A stretch of DNA of 18,632 bases from an uncultured Flavobacterium sp. GTDB taxonomy: Bacteria > Bacteroidota > Bacteroidia > Flavobacteriales > Flavobacteriaceae. Location: NCBI RefSeq assembly GCF_946481155.1, contig NZ_CAMLMK010000059.1, positions 1-18,632 of the forward strand, written 5' to 3'. Numbering within the stretch: the first letter of the stretch is position 1; each line of letters begins with the position of its first letter. Below are positions 1-6,464 of the stretch, one piece after another. Under the pieces are notes generated by a model. It saw only the letters and a list, made by a program, of their open reading frames with translations. It was not told the origin of the DNA and ran no database searches. Position numbers and translations under genes: made by a program.

Positions 1-30
1 GCTCATATAAAATGGAGCAGTTTTTCTTTT
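1..30. terminator. possible terminator hairpin at the window edge
   Basis: Bases 1-6 (GCTCAT) can pair with 12-18 (ATGGAGC, one bulged G), and a T-rich run follows at 21-30. This could end a plus-strand gene lying left of the window, or act beyond the stop of the minus-strand gene at 39. The stem is short and the left flank is not visible, so the call is weak. Confidence 0.3.
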
Positions 31-38
31 ATTATCAA

Positions 39-1520
39 CTAAGATTTCAGTAAGCCAATTTTTTTCTTTCCTGAGAAAATAAATCCGCCGTTATTATCCT
101 TAGTCAGGCTTTTCAGGACAATTCTGTCTTTGGAAATATTATTAGGGTAAACAATCTTTTTACTGATCGAGCCATCTTCCTTAAAAATATATTGGTAAAC
201 CCCATTTTTATCTGAATGGTTAATAGAAACATCTGCATAATCTGCCTCATTTGCTATGGAAATATTCTCAAGATTGTCTTCAAAAAAAAGATACAGCGAA
301 TTATCAACGAATAAAGACTCGGGATCTGAAGTTACATTATAACCCATTTTATTTGCAAGGTACCGCTGAATTTTTGTTACCAGCGCTACGGGTTCGTGCT
401 TTGCAAAATCAGCAGAGATAACCGCTATATCGCCCAAAATCGGAAAGTTGGAGTACTGATTTAAAATATGCGAATATTGCTCGCTAACGACAATATAACT
501 GCCATCGTTCTTCTTAAATACATTGAAGGGAATGTATATCATTTTATTCCTGTACTTGGGCTTCTCAGGATAAATGGCTTTCATTTCACTCTCAATTTCT
601 TTTTTTAACGTCAGGGTAGTCGGATCATAGGATCTCAAATAAAAATATTTTGAAATTGTCTTCTCCTCTAAATCATTTTTAAATCCTGTAAAAACGATTT
701 CATTGTCCAGAATAAAAGCGGAAAGGCTCGAAATCTGTTTGCCTTCCAATCCAAGAAGTATTGATTTTTTCTCTAAACTCTTATTAATCCTTTCAAAACT
801 ATATACTGATCTCTTATCCTTACCATCCGATTCCTTCATCTCCATTGTAATTCTGTTCAGAAGATACAAAGTGCTGTTGTCATCAACTAATATATCTGCC
901 AATTGGGTAAACAGAATATCGTAATTAAAGTCATAACTGTACTCAGGTTTCAGAGTGGCAGTATCATAAATTCTTATTGTATTAAGTACATCTCTGTAAT
1001 CTTTCGCATAATGGTATTTTCGGATAGCAAATCTGGAGAAATTTGGAGAAAACTCTATTTCGAAGGCAAATGCAATATTCTGCTTAATCTCGATAGGACG
1101 AAAAGGCGATAAATCAATTTCCTCCAAATCAATTCTTTTTTCTAAATCCAAATCGGAATTCAAAACCACTGCAAACATGATGGTTTTTTTTGCCTCTTTG
1201 TTTTTATGCTCAACAAAGTGAATAATTTTATTATCCTTAAACACCGATTTATGGTAAATATAGCTTTTACCATCTATTTTAAAGTCTGTTTTTTTTGAAG
1301 CGATTTCTTTAAAATCCTTATCATAAATGGCGGTAACCAAAAAATCTTCCTCATTCACAAAACATATATAGTTTTTATCATTCTGTACGCCTATAATCTG
1401 CACAGCGCCAGACTTGCTTAGTTCCCCGGACCATTTTACATTACCAGTGTTTTCCTGGGCAAGGAAACTTAGCGGTAACATGAAACAGAAAAACAATAAA
1501 AGTGATTTACACCAATTCAT
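39..1520 (-). CDS. secreted protein of unknown function (493 aa)
   Basis: I do not recognise this protein. It begins with a clear Sec signal peptide: a basic start (MNWCKS), a hydrophobic stretch at about residues 7-20 and a likely signal peptidase I site after A21 (SFLA|QE). There is no lipobox cysteine at the cleavage point, so it is probably periplasmic or exported rather than a lipoprotein. No further membrane segment is evident. The mature part is rich in short alternating hydrophobic/charged strands with recurring Y/F-x-F and D-x-S turns, which would fit an all-beta, perhaps propeller-like, fold; that is an inference from composition only. The C-terminus (GGFIFSGKKKIGLLKS) is not an obvious type IX secretion domain. 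It is monocistronic within the window, with about 500 bp of non-coding DNA upstream. No TAnnTTTG element was found just upstream on this strand. Confidence 0.8.
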   Translation of the reverse strand: MNWCKSLLLFFCFMLPLSFLAQENTGNVKWSGELSKSGAVQIIGVQNDKNYICFVNEEDFLVTAIYDKDFKEIASKKTDFKIDGKSYIYHKSVFKDNKIIHFVEHKNKEAKKTIMFAVVLNSDLDLEKRIDLEEIDLSPFRPIEIKQNIAFAFEIEFSPNFSRFAIRKYHYAKDYRDVLNTIRIYDTATLKPEYSYDFNYDILFTQLADILVDDNSTLYLLNRITMEMKESDGKDKRSVYSFERINKSLEKKSILLGLEGKQISSLSAFILDNEIVFTGFKNDLEEKTISKYFYLRSYDPTTLTLKKEIESEMKAIYPEKPKYRNKMIYIPFNVFKKNDGSYIVVSEQYSHILNQYSNFPILGDIAVISADFAKHEPVALVTKIQRYLANKMGYNVTSDPESLFVDNSLYLFFEDNLENISIANEADYADVSINHSDKNGVYQYIFKEDGSISKKIVYPNNISKDRIVLKSLTKDNNGGFIFSGKKKIGLLKS

Positions 1521-2019
1521 TTAGATTACATTTTAAAATTACATTTTCACAAATGTTCAGAAAAACTTACAAAAAAAACAAATTCTGCATTTTAAAAAAT
1601 GGTGAATTTAAGTATGCTTCAAGAAATTTTTTAGTAAAAAATAGACTTCTAAAACTATGATAGCAGTTATCGTTAATTTAAATAATCACTTTACTATATT
1701 AACATTAATTATTTGAAAAACAATTAATTAATAAGTATTAATAGATTTTATTTATCTATGAAATCTACATTCAAAATGTTACCTACGATTTCTTGTCCCG
1801 ATAATTTTATGTCAAACATAAGTGTAGGACGATCCTTTATTTTTTAGTCCCCGAAGAAACCCATGACGTAAACATTAAGAGTTTTTTTACATAAATTTCG
1901 ATTAGTCGTTGATTTTTTCTTTTAATCGATTTTCAAATACAGAATGTTAATTTATTGCGAATTTAAAATACATTTGACTGACATATAACAAATTACACTA
2001 ATCATTTAAACTTTTCATT
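1521..2019. other. 499-bp AT-rich intergenic region
   Basis: This gap separates the minus-strand secreted protein from the plus-strand 116-aa gene. It holds no convincing ORF or RNA gene. Two small structures are visible: a hairpin TTATGT-CAA-ACATAA at 1807-1821, and a 4-bp AGGA/TCCT hairpin near 1827-1837 followed by a T-rich run to about 1845. A TAnnTTTG promoter element (1969-1976) lies at its right end. The rest is low-complexity A/T sequence. A small RNA or a long divergent regulatory region cannot be excluded. Confidence 0.5.
1969..1976 (+). promoter_or_regulatory. candidate -7 element (TACATTTG) of the 116-aa gene
   Basis: TACATTTG matches the Bacteroidota -7 consensus TAnnTTTG in full. 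It lies 43 bases before the ATG at 2020, giving a short leader of about 35-40 nt. No convincing TTG/TTTG -33 element sits at the usual 17-23 nt spacing, so the call rests on the -7 match and its position. Confidence 0.4.
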
Positions 2020-2370
2020 ATGGGTATCTTTACAAACGTAGACAAAAAAATGCTCCAGGATTTTTTAAAAAAAAGTGAACACAACTGTCATGACATTGAG
2101 AAGGAAATCGATGAATTCCTGATGGATTTGCAGTCTGAGTATGAGGAAAACAGTTATGTTGTCAATGAATTTAATGAACTAGTTAATGAGCTTAGGGAAA
2201 AATTACAGCCGACAGACGCCAAACGTCTTATGGATTTTTCCAACCAAATCATGAGAGTAAGACGCTGCGCCCGTAAAGGTGTGGAGGCTTTAAGAGAACT
2301 TTCCCGCGACCAGCACAAAATCACAAGGGAAACCCATCGTGATTACCAGGAATATTTGCAATTCAAATAA
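2020..2370 (+). CDS. small charged helical protein of unknown function (116 aa)
   Basis: Not recognised. The protein is cytosolic by sequence: it has no signal peptide or membrane segment. It is highly charged and predicted by eye to be almost wholly helical, with heptad-like stretches at about residues 8-58 and 65-112 separated by a P-T-D turn near residue 65, so a helical hairpin or small four-helix dimer is plausible. It has two cysteines, one in NCHDIEKEI near residue 23 and one in RRCARKG near residue 78. A complete TAnnTTTG promoter element precedes it. Its stop lies two bases from the stop of convergent yaaA with no terminator between them. A structural or stress-related role would be a guess. 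Confidence 0.7.
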   Translation: MGIFTNVDKKMLQDFLKKSEHNCHDIEKEIDEFLMDLQSEYEENSYVVNEFNELVNELREKLQPTDAKRLMDFSNQIMRVRRCARKGVEALRELSRDQHKITRETHRDYQEYLQFK

Positions 2371-2372
2371 TA

Positions 2373-3131
2373 TTACCGTGTAAAAACCAAGGTATTTCCT
2401 TTGGATAAAGACGCGTCAAATTTATAACCCTCGTAGTTGAAACCTTTCAGGTCCTCGAGGGTTTCTGCATTTGTATCGATAATGTAACGTACCATCATTC
2501 CCCTAGCCTTCTTCGCAAAGAAACTGATCATCTTTAATTTCCCGTCTTTGTAGTCTTTGAATTCCGGTGTGATTACAGGAACTTTAAGCGCTTTTGCATC
2601 TACAGCTGAGAAATATTCATTGCTGGCCAGGTTCACGAACAGCTCGCCTTTTATAAGCTCTTTATTTAATGCTTTAGTGATTTTTGCTTTCCAGAATTCA
2701 TAGAGATTTTTGTTTTTCCCGACAGGCAGCTGCGTACCCATTTCCAGGCGATAAGGCTGCATTAAATCCAGTGGTTTTAAAAGTCCGTATAATCCTGAAA
2801 GTATTCTCAGCTTATCCTGCAATACATCCAGTTTTTCCGTTGGAAGTGAATAAGCGTCCAGACCAATATAAACATCGCCATTAAAAGCATAAACAGCCGG
2901 TCTCGCATTTTCCGGAGTAAAGGGTGTTGCCCATTTCTGATTGCGTTGCCAGTTCAAATCGGCCAGCTTATCCGAAATGTCCATTAACTCCATAAGCTGC
3001 TTGGGTTTCTTTTTCTTCAATACTTTATGTACTGAATTGGCTTCTTTTAAAAAGGAAGGTTCTGTATACAAAGCGGTTGGCAATTCTTTTTCAAAATCCA
3101 ATGATTTAGCGGGAGAAATAACGATTTTCAT
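2373..3131 (-). CDS. yaaA: peroxide stress protein YaaA (UPF0246 / DUF328 family)
   Basis: The 252-residue product carries the family signatures in order: MKIVISPAKSL at the N-terminus, LSGLYGLLKPLD at 111-122, QPYRLEMGT at 125-133, NLASNEYF at 167-174 and KKARGMM at 207-213. In Escherichia coli YaaA is induced by OxyR and lowers free intracellular iron during hydrogen peroxide stress, limiting Fenton damage to DNA; it is cytosolic. The length is typical of the family (about 250-260 aa). The frame is open 20 codons further upstream, but the ATG at 3131 is chosen because it puts the conserved MKIVISPAKS start at residue 1 and because a promoter-like element overlaps the longer reading. It is divergent from the DinB-family gene at 3251, which may share a stress theme, and convergent with the 116-aa gene. 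Confidence 0.93.
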   Translation of the reverse strand: MKIVISPAKSLDFEKELPTALYTEPSFLKEANSVHKVLKKKKPKQLMELMDISDKLADLNWQRNQKWATPFTPENARPAVYAFNGDVYIGLDAYSLPTEKLDVLQDKLRILSGLYGLLKPLDLMQPYRLEMGTQLPVGKNKNLYEFWKAKITKALNKELIKGELFVNLASNEYFSAVDAKALKVPVITPEFKDYKDGKLKMISFFAKKARGMMVRYIIDTNAETLEDLKGFNYEGYKFDASLSKGNTLVFTR

Positions 3132-3152
3132 TACGTGTTTTTTAATGGTTTT

Positions 3153-3160
3153 CAAAAGTA
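3153..3160 (-). promoter_or_regulatory. candidate -7 element (TACTTTTG) of yaaA
   Basis: Read on the minus strand the bases are TACTTTTG, a full TAnnTTTG match, 21 bases upstream of the yaaA ATG at 3131. It lies inside the longer possible reading frame, which supports the downstream start codon. The nearest TTTG (minus strand, 3189-3192) is 28 nt away, longer than the usual 17-23 nt spacing. Confidence 0.4.
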
Positions 3161-3250
3161 CAAATTCAAATGCTAAAACCATATACGGCAAAAAAGATTC
3201 TATGGATTCCTGTCAGAAAATAGTATCTTAGTACTTCTAAAATCATCAGT

Positions 3251-3772
3251 ATGAAATTCAGTCTTGAAGATGCCATTCCGCTATTAGAACGCACACCGTC
3301 CGTATTGGAAACCCAATTAAAAGGATTACCGGAAATTTGGATCCATTGCAACGAAGGCCCCGGCACCTGGAGCGCCTTTGACGTACTCGGCCATCTGATT
3401 CATGGAGAAAAAAGCGATTGGATTACCCGATTAGAAATCATACTTTCAGATGGTGAAGATAAAACCTTTGCTCCTTTTGACCGTTTTGCGATGCTGGAAG
3501 AAAGCAAAGGGAAATCAATCGACCAATTGCTATCGGAGTTTAAATTGATACGCTTGCATAATATTGGGGTACTGAAATCCAAAAACCTTTCAGAAAACGA
3601 TTATTCAAAGAAAGGAATTCATCCGGTTTTTGGAGAAGTAACACTTTCACAGCTTCTGTCCTGTTGGGTGGCGCATGATTTGAATCATTTAGCACAGATC
3701 AACCGCGTAATGGCGAAGCAATACACAGAAGAAGTTGGTCCTTGGATTGAATTTCTTCGGATTCTGAAATAA
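3251..3772 (+). CDS. DinB-superfamily protein (173 aa)
   Basis: The product fits the DinB/YfiT four-helix-bundle superfamily (DinB_2 type): an early helix, then W40-S-A-F-D-V-L-G-H48-L-I-H51 and a late W139-V-A-H142-D-L-N-H146-L-A-Q segment. H48, H142 and H146 are the positions expected for the metal-binding histidine triad. Members are cytosolic, often bind a divalent metal, and some are thiol-dependent transferases; the physiological substrate of most, including this one, is unknown. The length of 173 aa is normal for the family. There is no signal peptide. It starts at ATG 3251 with an A-rich leader and no Shine-Dalgarno sequence. A near-match TATCTTAG at 3224-3231 could be its -7 element. 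It is divergent from yaaA and followed, 108 bp later, by the slipin gene on the same strand with no terminator between. Confidence 0.85.
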   Translation: MKFSLEDAIPLLERTPSVLETQLKGLPEIWIHCNEGPGTWSAFDVLGHLIHGEKSDWITRLEIILSDGEDKTFAPFDRFAMLEESKGKSIDQLLSEFKLIRLHNIGVLKSKNLSENDYSKKGIHPVFGEVTLSQLLSCWVAHDLNHLAQINRVMAKQYTEEVGPWIEFLRILK

Positions 3773-3880
3773 AACTTTACTTACTTTTTTATTACAATCA
3801 TTAGTCATAAATTTATGTAACTGTAGTGAACCGGAATAACATTGGCGAAACATCACTACTCAAACCAAAAACAACAAAAT

Positions 3881-4651
3881 ATGACACCAATTCAAATTAT
3901 CGGAATCATCGTAGTTTTGCTTCTTCTTTCAGGATTCCGGATTGCACAGGAATACCAGCGCGGAATCGTTTTCAGACTCGGGAGATTTCATGCTATAAAA
4001 GGCCCCGGACTTTATTGGATAATTCCCTTAGTTGACTGGCAGCAAAAAGTAGACATCCGTACAAAAACCGTCGATCTCGAACAACAGGAAACCATTACAA
4101 AGGACAGCGTGACCATTAAAGTTAATGCAGTGCTTTGGTTTAAAATTACCAATCCGGAAGATGCCATAATAAAAGTAGCCGATTACAATAAAGCAGTATA
4201 TCAGTTTTCGGTAACCGCATTACGAAACATTATCGGACAGCACTCTCTTGATGAAGTGTTGCGGGAAAGAGAAAAAATAAACGGGACGCTTCAGAAAATT
4301 GTTGATACTGCCACCGAACCCTGGGGAATAAAAATTGAAATGGTGGAAATGAAAGATGTGGAAATCCCCGAAGGAATGCAAAGAGCCATGGCGAGGGAAG
4401 CAGAAGCCATCAGGGAAAAAAGAGCCCGAATTGTAAAAGCTGAAGCCGAATTAGAAGCTTCCATCAAATTAACACAAGGCGCAATGAAAATGGAAGAAAG
4501 TCCGATCGCCCTTGAATTAAGAAGAATGCAGATGCTTTCTGAAATTGGCATAGACAACAACACCACCACAATCGTTCTTGTCCCATCAGATTTTACAAGT
4601 GCTGCTAAAAGTTTTACGGAACTTGTCTCAAAAAAGAAATCCATTGAATAA
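3881..4651 (+). CDS. slipin / stomatin-like SPFH-domain membrane protein
   Basis: A 256-aa protein with one N-terminal membrane segment (about residues 4-19), an SPFH/band 7 domain from about 22 to 180 (EYQRGIVFRLGRF, GPGLYWIIP, VDLEQQETITKDSVTIKVNAV, RNIIGQHSLDEVL) and a charged coiled coil at about 165-205 (AREAEAIREKRARIVKAEAE). Prokaryotic slipins form large membrane-attached oligomers and are often encoded beside an NfeD-type protease gene; none is present here. The frame is open to a TTG at 3842, 13 codons upstream, but the ATG at 3881 gives the usual slipin start, with the membrane helix beginning within the first few residues, and is preferred. The gene stands between a DinB-family gene and a strong terminator. 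The molecular role in this organism is not predictable beyond membrane-domain scaffolding. Confidence 0.9.
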   Translation: MTPIQIIGIIVVLLLLSGFRIAQEYQRGIVFRLGRFHAIKGPGLYWIIPLVDWQQKVDIRTKTVDLEQQETITKDSVTIKVNAVLWFKITNPEDAIIKVADYNKAVYQFSVTALRNIIGQHSLDEVLREREKINGTLQKIVDTATEPWGIKIEMVEMKDVEIPEGMQRAMAREAEAIREKRARIVKAEAELEASIKLTQGAMKMEESPIALELRRMQMLSEIGIDNNTTTIVLVPSDFTSAAKSFTELVSKKKSIE

Positions 4652-4655
4652 TAAT

Positions 4656-4686
4656 AACCCTGAATGAAAGTTCAGGGTTTCTTTTT
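4656..4686 (+). terminator. intrinsic terminator after the slipin gene
   Basis: There is a perfect 9-bp stem, AACCCTGAA (4656-4664) with TTCAGGGTT (4671-4679), a 6-nt loop TGAAAG and a T-rich tail (4680-4686). It begins five bases after the slipin stop codon. Confidence 0.85.
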
Positions 4687-5092
4687 ATATACGTTTTAAA
4701 ATCACAAAGCCCTAAAAATAACCTTACTTCTTGCCCTTTCTCATCTACTATTTTTCTTGTCTATAAATATTTTTAAACTTATTACCCGATTCTCCACTCT
4801 CAAATATTCTCGCTAAGTTGGAAAAGTAAGAAAATTAACATTAACTACGGAAAAACCACAAGTGTTTTTTTTCATATAATGATAACTTTACAATAAAAGC
4901 TAACCATCTCATTTCCAGATTACAAAATATCTATTTGTACGCAGCCATATACTAAAATTATACCTCTATTTATTCCTACAATCCCCAATTGACGATTCCC
5001 GGTAACACAGTGATTTGAAAATAATTCAAAAGGAAGAAGCTGAAAATCCAATCAAAGAGTAGGCGCAGTTAATAATTCAAAAAATTACATTT
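4687..5092. other. about 400-bp intergenic region before the 178-aa gene
   Basis: This stretch is AT-rich with no ORF of note and no recognisable RNA. It contains an A-run/T-run imperfect hairpin at 4850-4872 (AAAAACCAC / GTGTTTTT), which has too small a loop and too little GC to be a convincing terminator. No full TAnnTTTG element was found; the near-match TACATTTA at 5086-5093 overlaps the start codon and is not credible. The promoter of the next gene is therefore unassigned. Confidence 0.4.
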
Positions 5093-5629
5093 ATGGCAAA
5101 CAACATCATGTTAAACAAAATTTCATCCCGCCTTGAATTTCTAATGGCGATAGGTGCATTGGATGATAACGCATGGGATGCGATTAATCCTCATGGCCCG
5201 AGATATTCCACAGCCATCAAAGAGTATATGATGGCGGCAATAGTCAGGGATATTGCTAAAACCGTTACCGCACGTGAAATCCAGGGCAAATTGCTCTCAG
5301 TAGGAAAGGAAATGGTAACATTTGCCTCTAAAGGCCTTGTTAACGGCTGGGAAGAGGGAGACGATATTTGTCCTCCTTACTTTAGATGGCCACGACCTAT
5401 GCCGGGACCTGATCCAATACCATGGCACCTTACACATTCCTATGCCGGAGAATTGTCTGACCATGCTACCCAACAAAAACAACTGGTGGCCTCAGTAAAA
5501 CTCTTAGCTAATTTAACCAGTCAGAAGGAACTTAGCAGACAACTTAAAGCAATTGCCACTGAAATGGAGAAGCATTTTAATAAGAATGTTTTAGTAACCA
5601 ATGAAAAAGTAACCTCTAATGGTATGTAG
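5093..5629 (+). CDS. unrecognised protein with a Pro/Trp-rich central motif (178 aa)
   Basis: Not recognised. There is no signal peptide and no membrane helix, so it is probably cytosolic. It appears to have three parts: an N-terminal helical half (about 1-80, including YMMAAIVRDIAKTVTAREIQGKLLSVGKEM), a striking proline- and aromatic-rich linker at 94-111 (PPYFRWPRPMPGPDPIPW) preceded by an acidic GWEEGDDIC, and a C-terminal helical part (about 115-165). The two H/W-containing sites around the linker (W111-H-L-T-H115) could bind a metal or ligand, which is a guess. It is closed by its own terminator (5646-5690), so it is a separate transcript from the cupin-kai genes downstream, though it is the nearest co-directional neighbour. 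Typical start: ATG 5093 with an A-rich leader and no Shine-Dalgarno sequence. Confidence 0.75.
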   Translation: MANNIMLNKISSRLEFLMAIGALDDNAWDAINPHGPRYSTAIKEYMMAAIVRDIAKTVTAREIQGKLLSVGKEMVTFASKGLVNGWEEGDDICPPYFRWPRPMPGPDPIPWHLTHSYAGELSDHATQQKQLVASVKLLANLTSQKELSRQLKAIATEMEKHFNKNVLVTNEKVTSNGM

Positions 5630-5645
5630 CTCATTTTTAGCAATT

Positions 5646-5690
5646 AGAAGGTTTATTTGGAGTAATATCAAGTAAACCTTCTTGCTTTTT
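5646..5690 (+). terminator. intrinsic terminator after the 178-aa gene
   Basis: A perfect 10-bp stem, AGAAGGTTTA (5646-5655) with TAAACCTTCT (5673-5682), encloses a 17-nt loop and is followed by TGCTTTTT. It starts 16 bases after the stop codon at 5629 and separates this gene from the cupin-kinase-kai block. Confidence 0.75.
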
Positions 5691-5719
5691 AATCAAAAAT
5701 TACATCTATAGACTTAAAG

Positions 5720-5768
5720 ACTTGTTTAACAGGTTAAATCAAGTTTTATGCTTAACTTTATAAGTTGA
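5720..5768. repeat. pair of inverted repeats upstream of the cupin gene
   Basis: The first element is ACTTG-TTTAAC-AG-GTTAAA-T-CAAGT (5720-5744), a dyad with arms of 11 and 12 bases broken only by one unpaired T. The second is AACTT-TAT-AAGTT (5754-5766), a perfect 5-bp dyad one helical turn further on. Both are built from ACTT/AAGT half-sites, and a further GACTT lies just upstream at 5711-5715. They sit 150-180 bp before the cupin ATG. They resemble operator half-sites rather than a terminator, since no T-run follows the first dyad. No regulator can be named. Confidence 0.4.
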
Positions 5769-5896
5769 ATAATATCAATTCACACAGCAAGTTACGCTAT
5801 ATAAAACCCCATTTTTATTTAACCATTCCTGCCTTCAGGATGCTGAGAGTGATTGTAAATTGTATTATTTTAATATTAAAACGCTAAAAAATAAAA

Positions 5897-6391
5897 ATGG
5901 AATCAATGAAAACAACACAAAAAATCGCTGCTTTGATATTGTTTTGTATCTGCGGCGTAGTTACCAATGTTCAGGCACAGGTGCATCATATGGCTGACCA
6001 CATTATGATTATGCCGAAAGATATTAAATGGGTTGATGGCCCTGTAGGATTACCTCCCGGAGCCAAAGCTGCTGTTCTCGAAGGCGACCCCAGCGCTGCG
6101 GGAATGTTTACCATGCGCGGACAATTACCGGCTAATTACAAAATAAAACCACATACCCACCCCGTCGATGAGCACATTACTGTAATCAAAGGTGTATTAT
6201 ATATGGGCATGGGTGAAACTTATGATGAAAAAACAGCGATGGCCATCCCAATGGGTGGATTCGCAGTAATGAAAGCCGGCACAGTCCACTATGCATTTAC
6301 CAGAGGCGAATGTATTGTACAGATTCATGGTATGGGTCCATGGGGAATAACCTATGTTAATCCCGCTGATGATCCAAGGATTAAGAAGTAA
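5897..6391 (+). CDS. exported cupin-domain protein (164 aa)
   Basis: A Sec signal peptide covers residues 1-27 (KTTQK, hydrophobic AALILFCICGVV, probable cleavage NVQA|Q28). It is followed by a single small cupin domain of about 60-140. Cupin motif 1 is visible as H86-T-H88-P-V-D-E92-x6-G99, and motif 2 as G120-G121 ... K-A-G128-T-V-H131. H86, H88, E92 and H131 are the expected metal ligands. The fold and metal site are clear; the reaction is not, since small cupins include isomerases, dioxygenases and pure sensors. A second in-frame ATG lies at codon 4 (5906). It is placed 73 bp upstream of the histidine kinase with no terminator between, so it may be the first gene of the kinase-kaiC-kaiB transcript. 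A periplasmic product in such a set is unusual. No full TAnnTTTG was seen upstream. Confidence 0.85.
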   Translation: MESMKTTQKIAALILFCICGVVTNVQAQVHHMADHIMIMPKDIKWVDGPVGLPPGAKAAVLEGDPSAAGMFTMRGQLPANYKIKPHTHPVDEHITVIKGVLYMGMGETYDEKTAMAIPMGGFAVMKAGTVHYAFTRGECIVQIHGMGPWGITYVNPADDPRIKK

Positions 6392-6464
6392 AAATATATC
6401 TCAACAAATCTGGGCACCTTGTTTACACAAGGAATTCATTTGAGTTTAGTTAATACAACTTTAT

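Noticed and set aside
3842..3880. Upstream TTG start for the slipin gene
   Set aside because: The 13 extra residues are polar and precede the membrane helix; ATG 3881 gives the family-typical start.
4291..4644. 117-codon open frame on the minus strand
   Set aside because: It lies inside the slipin coding sequence and mirrors its hydrophobic and helical codons; there is no start context or independent support.
4850..4872. A-run/T-run hairpin as a terminator
   Set aside because: The loop would be two bases with a bulged C and almost no GC in the stem, and it follows no gene closely.
5086..5093. TACATTTA as a -7 promoter element of the 178-aa gene
   Set aside because: It overlaps the ATG start codon, so transcription would begin inside the gene.
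5836..5860. CTGAGA motif resembling part of a TPP riboswitch before the cupin
   Set aside because: The second conserved half of the TPP aptamer (the ACCTGA...GGATAATGCCAGC-like segment) is absent, and the cupin is not a thiamin gene.
6414..6432. Hairpin CCTTG-TTTACA-CAAGG between cupin and kinase as a terminator
   Set aside because: It has only five base pairs and no T-run; it would not stop transcription into the kinase gene.
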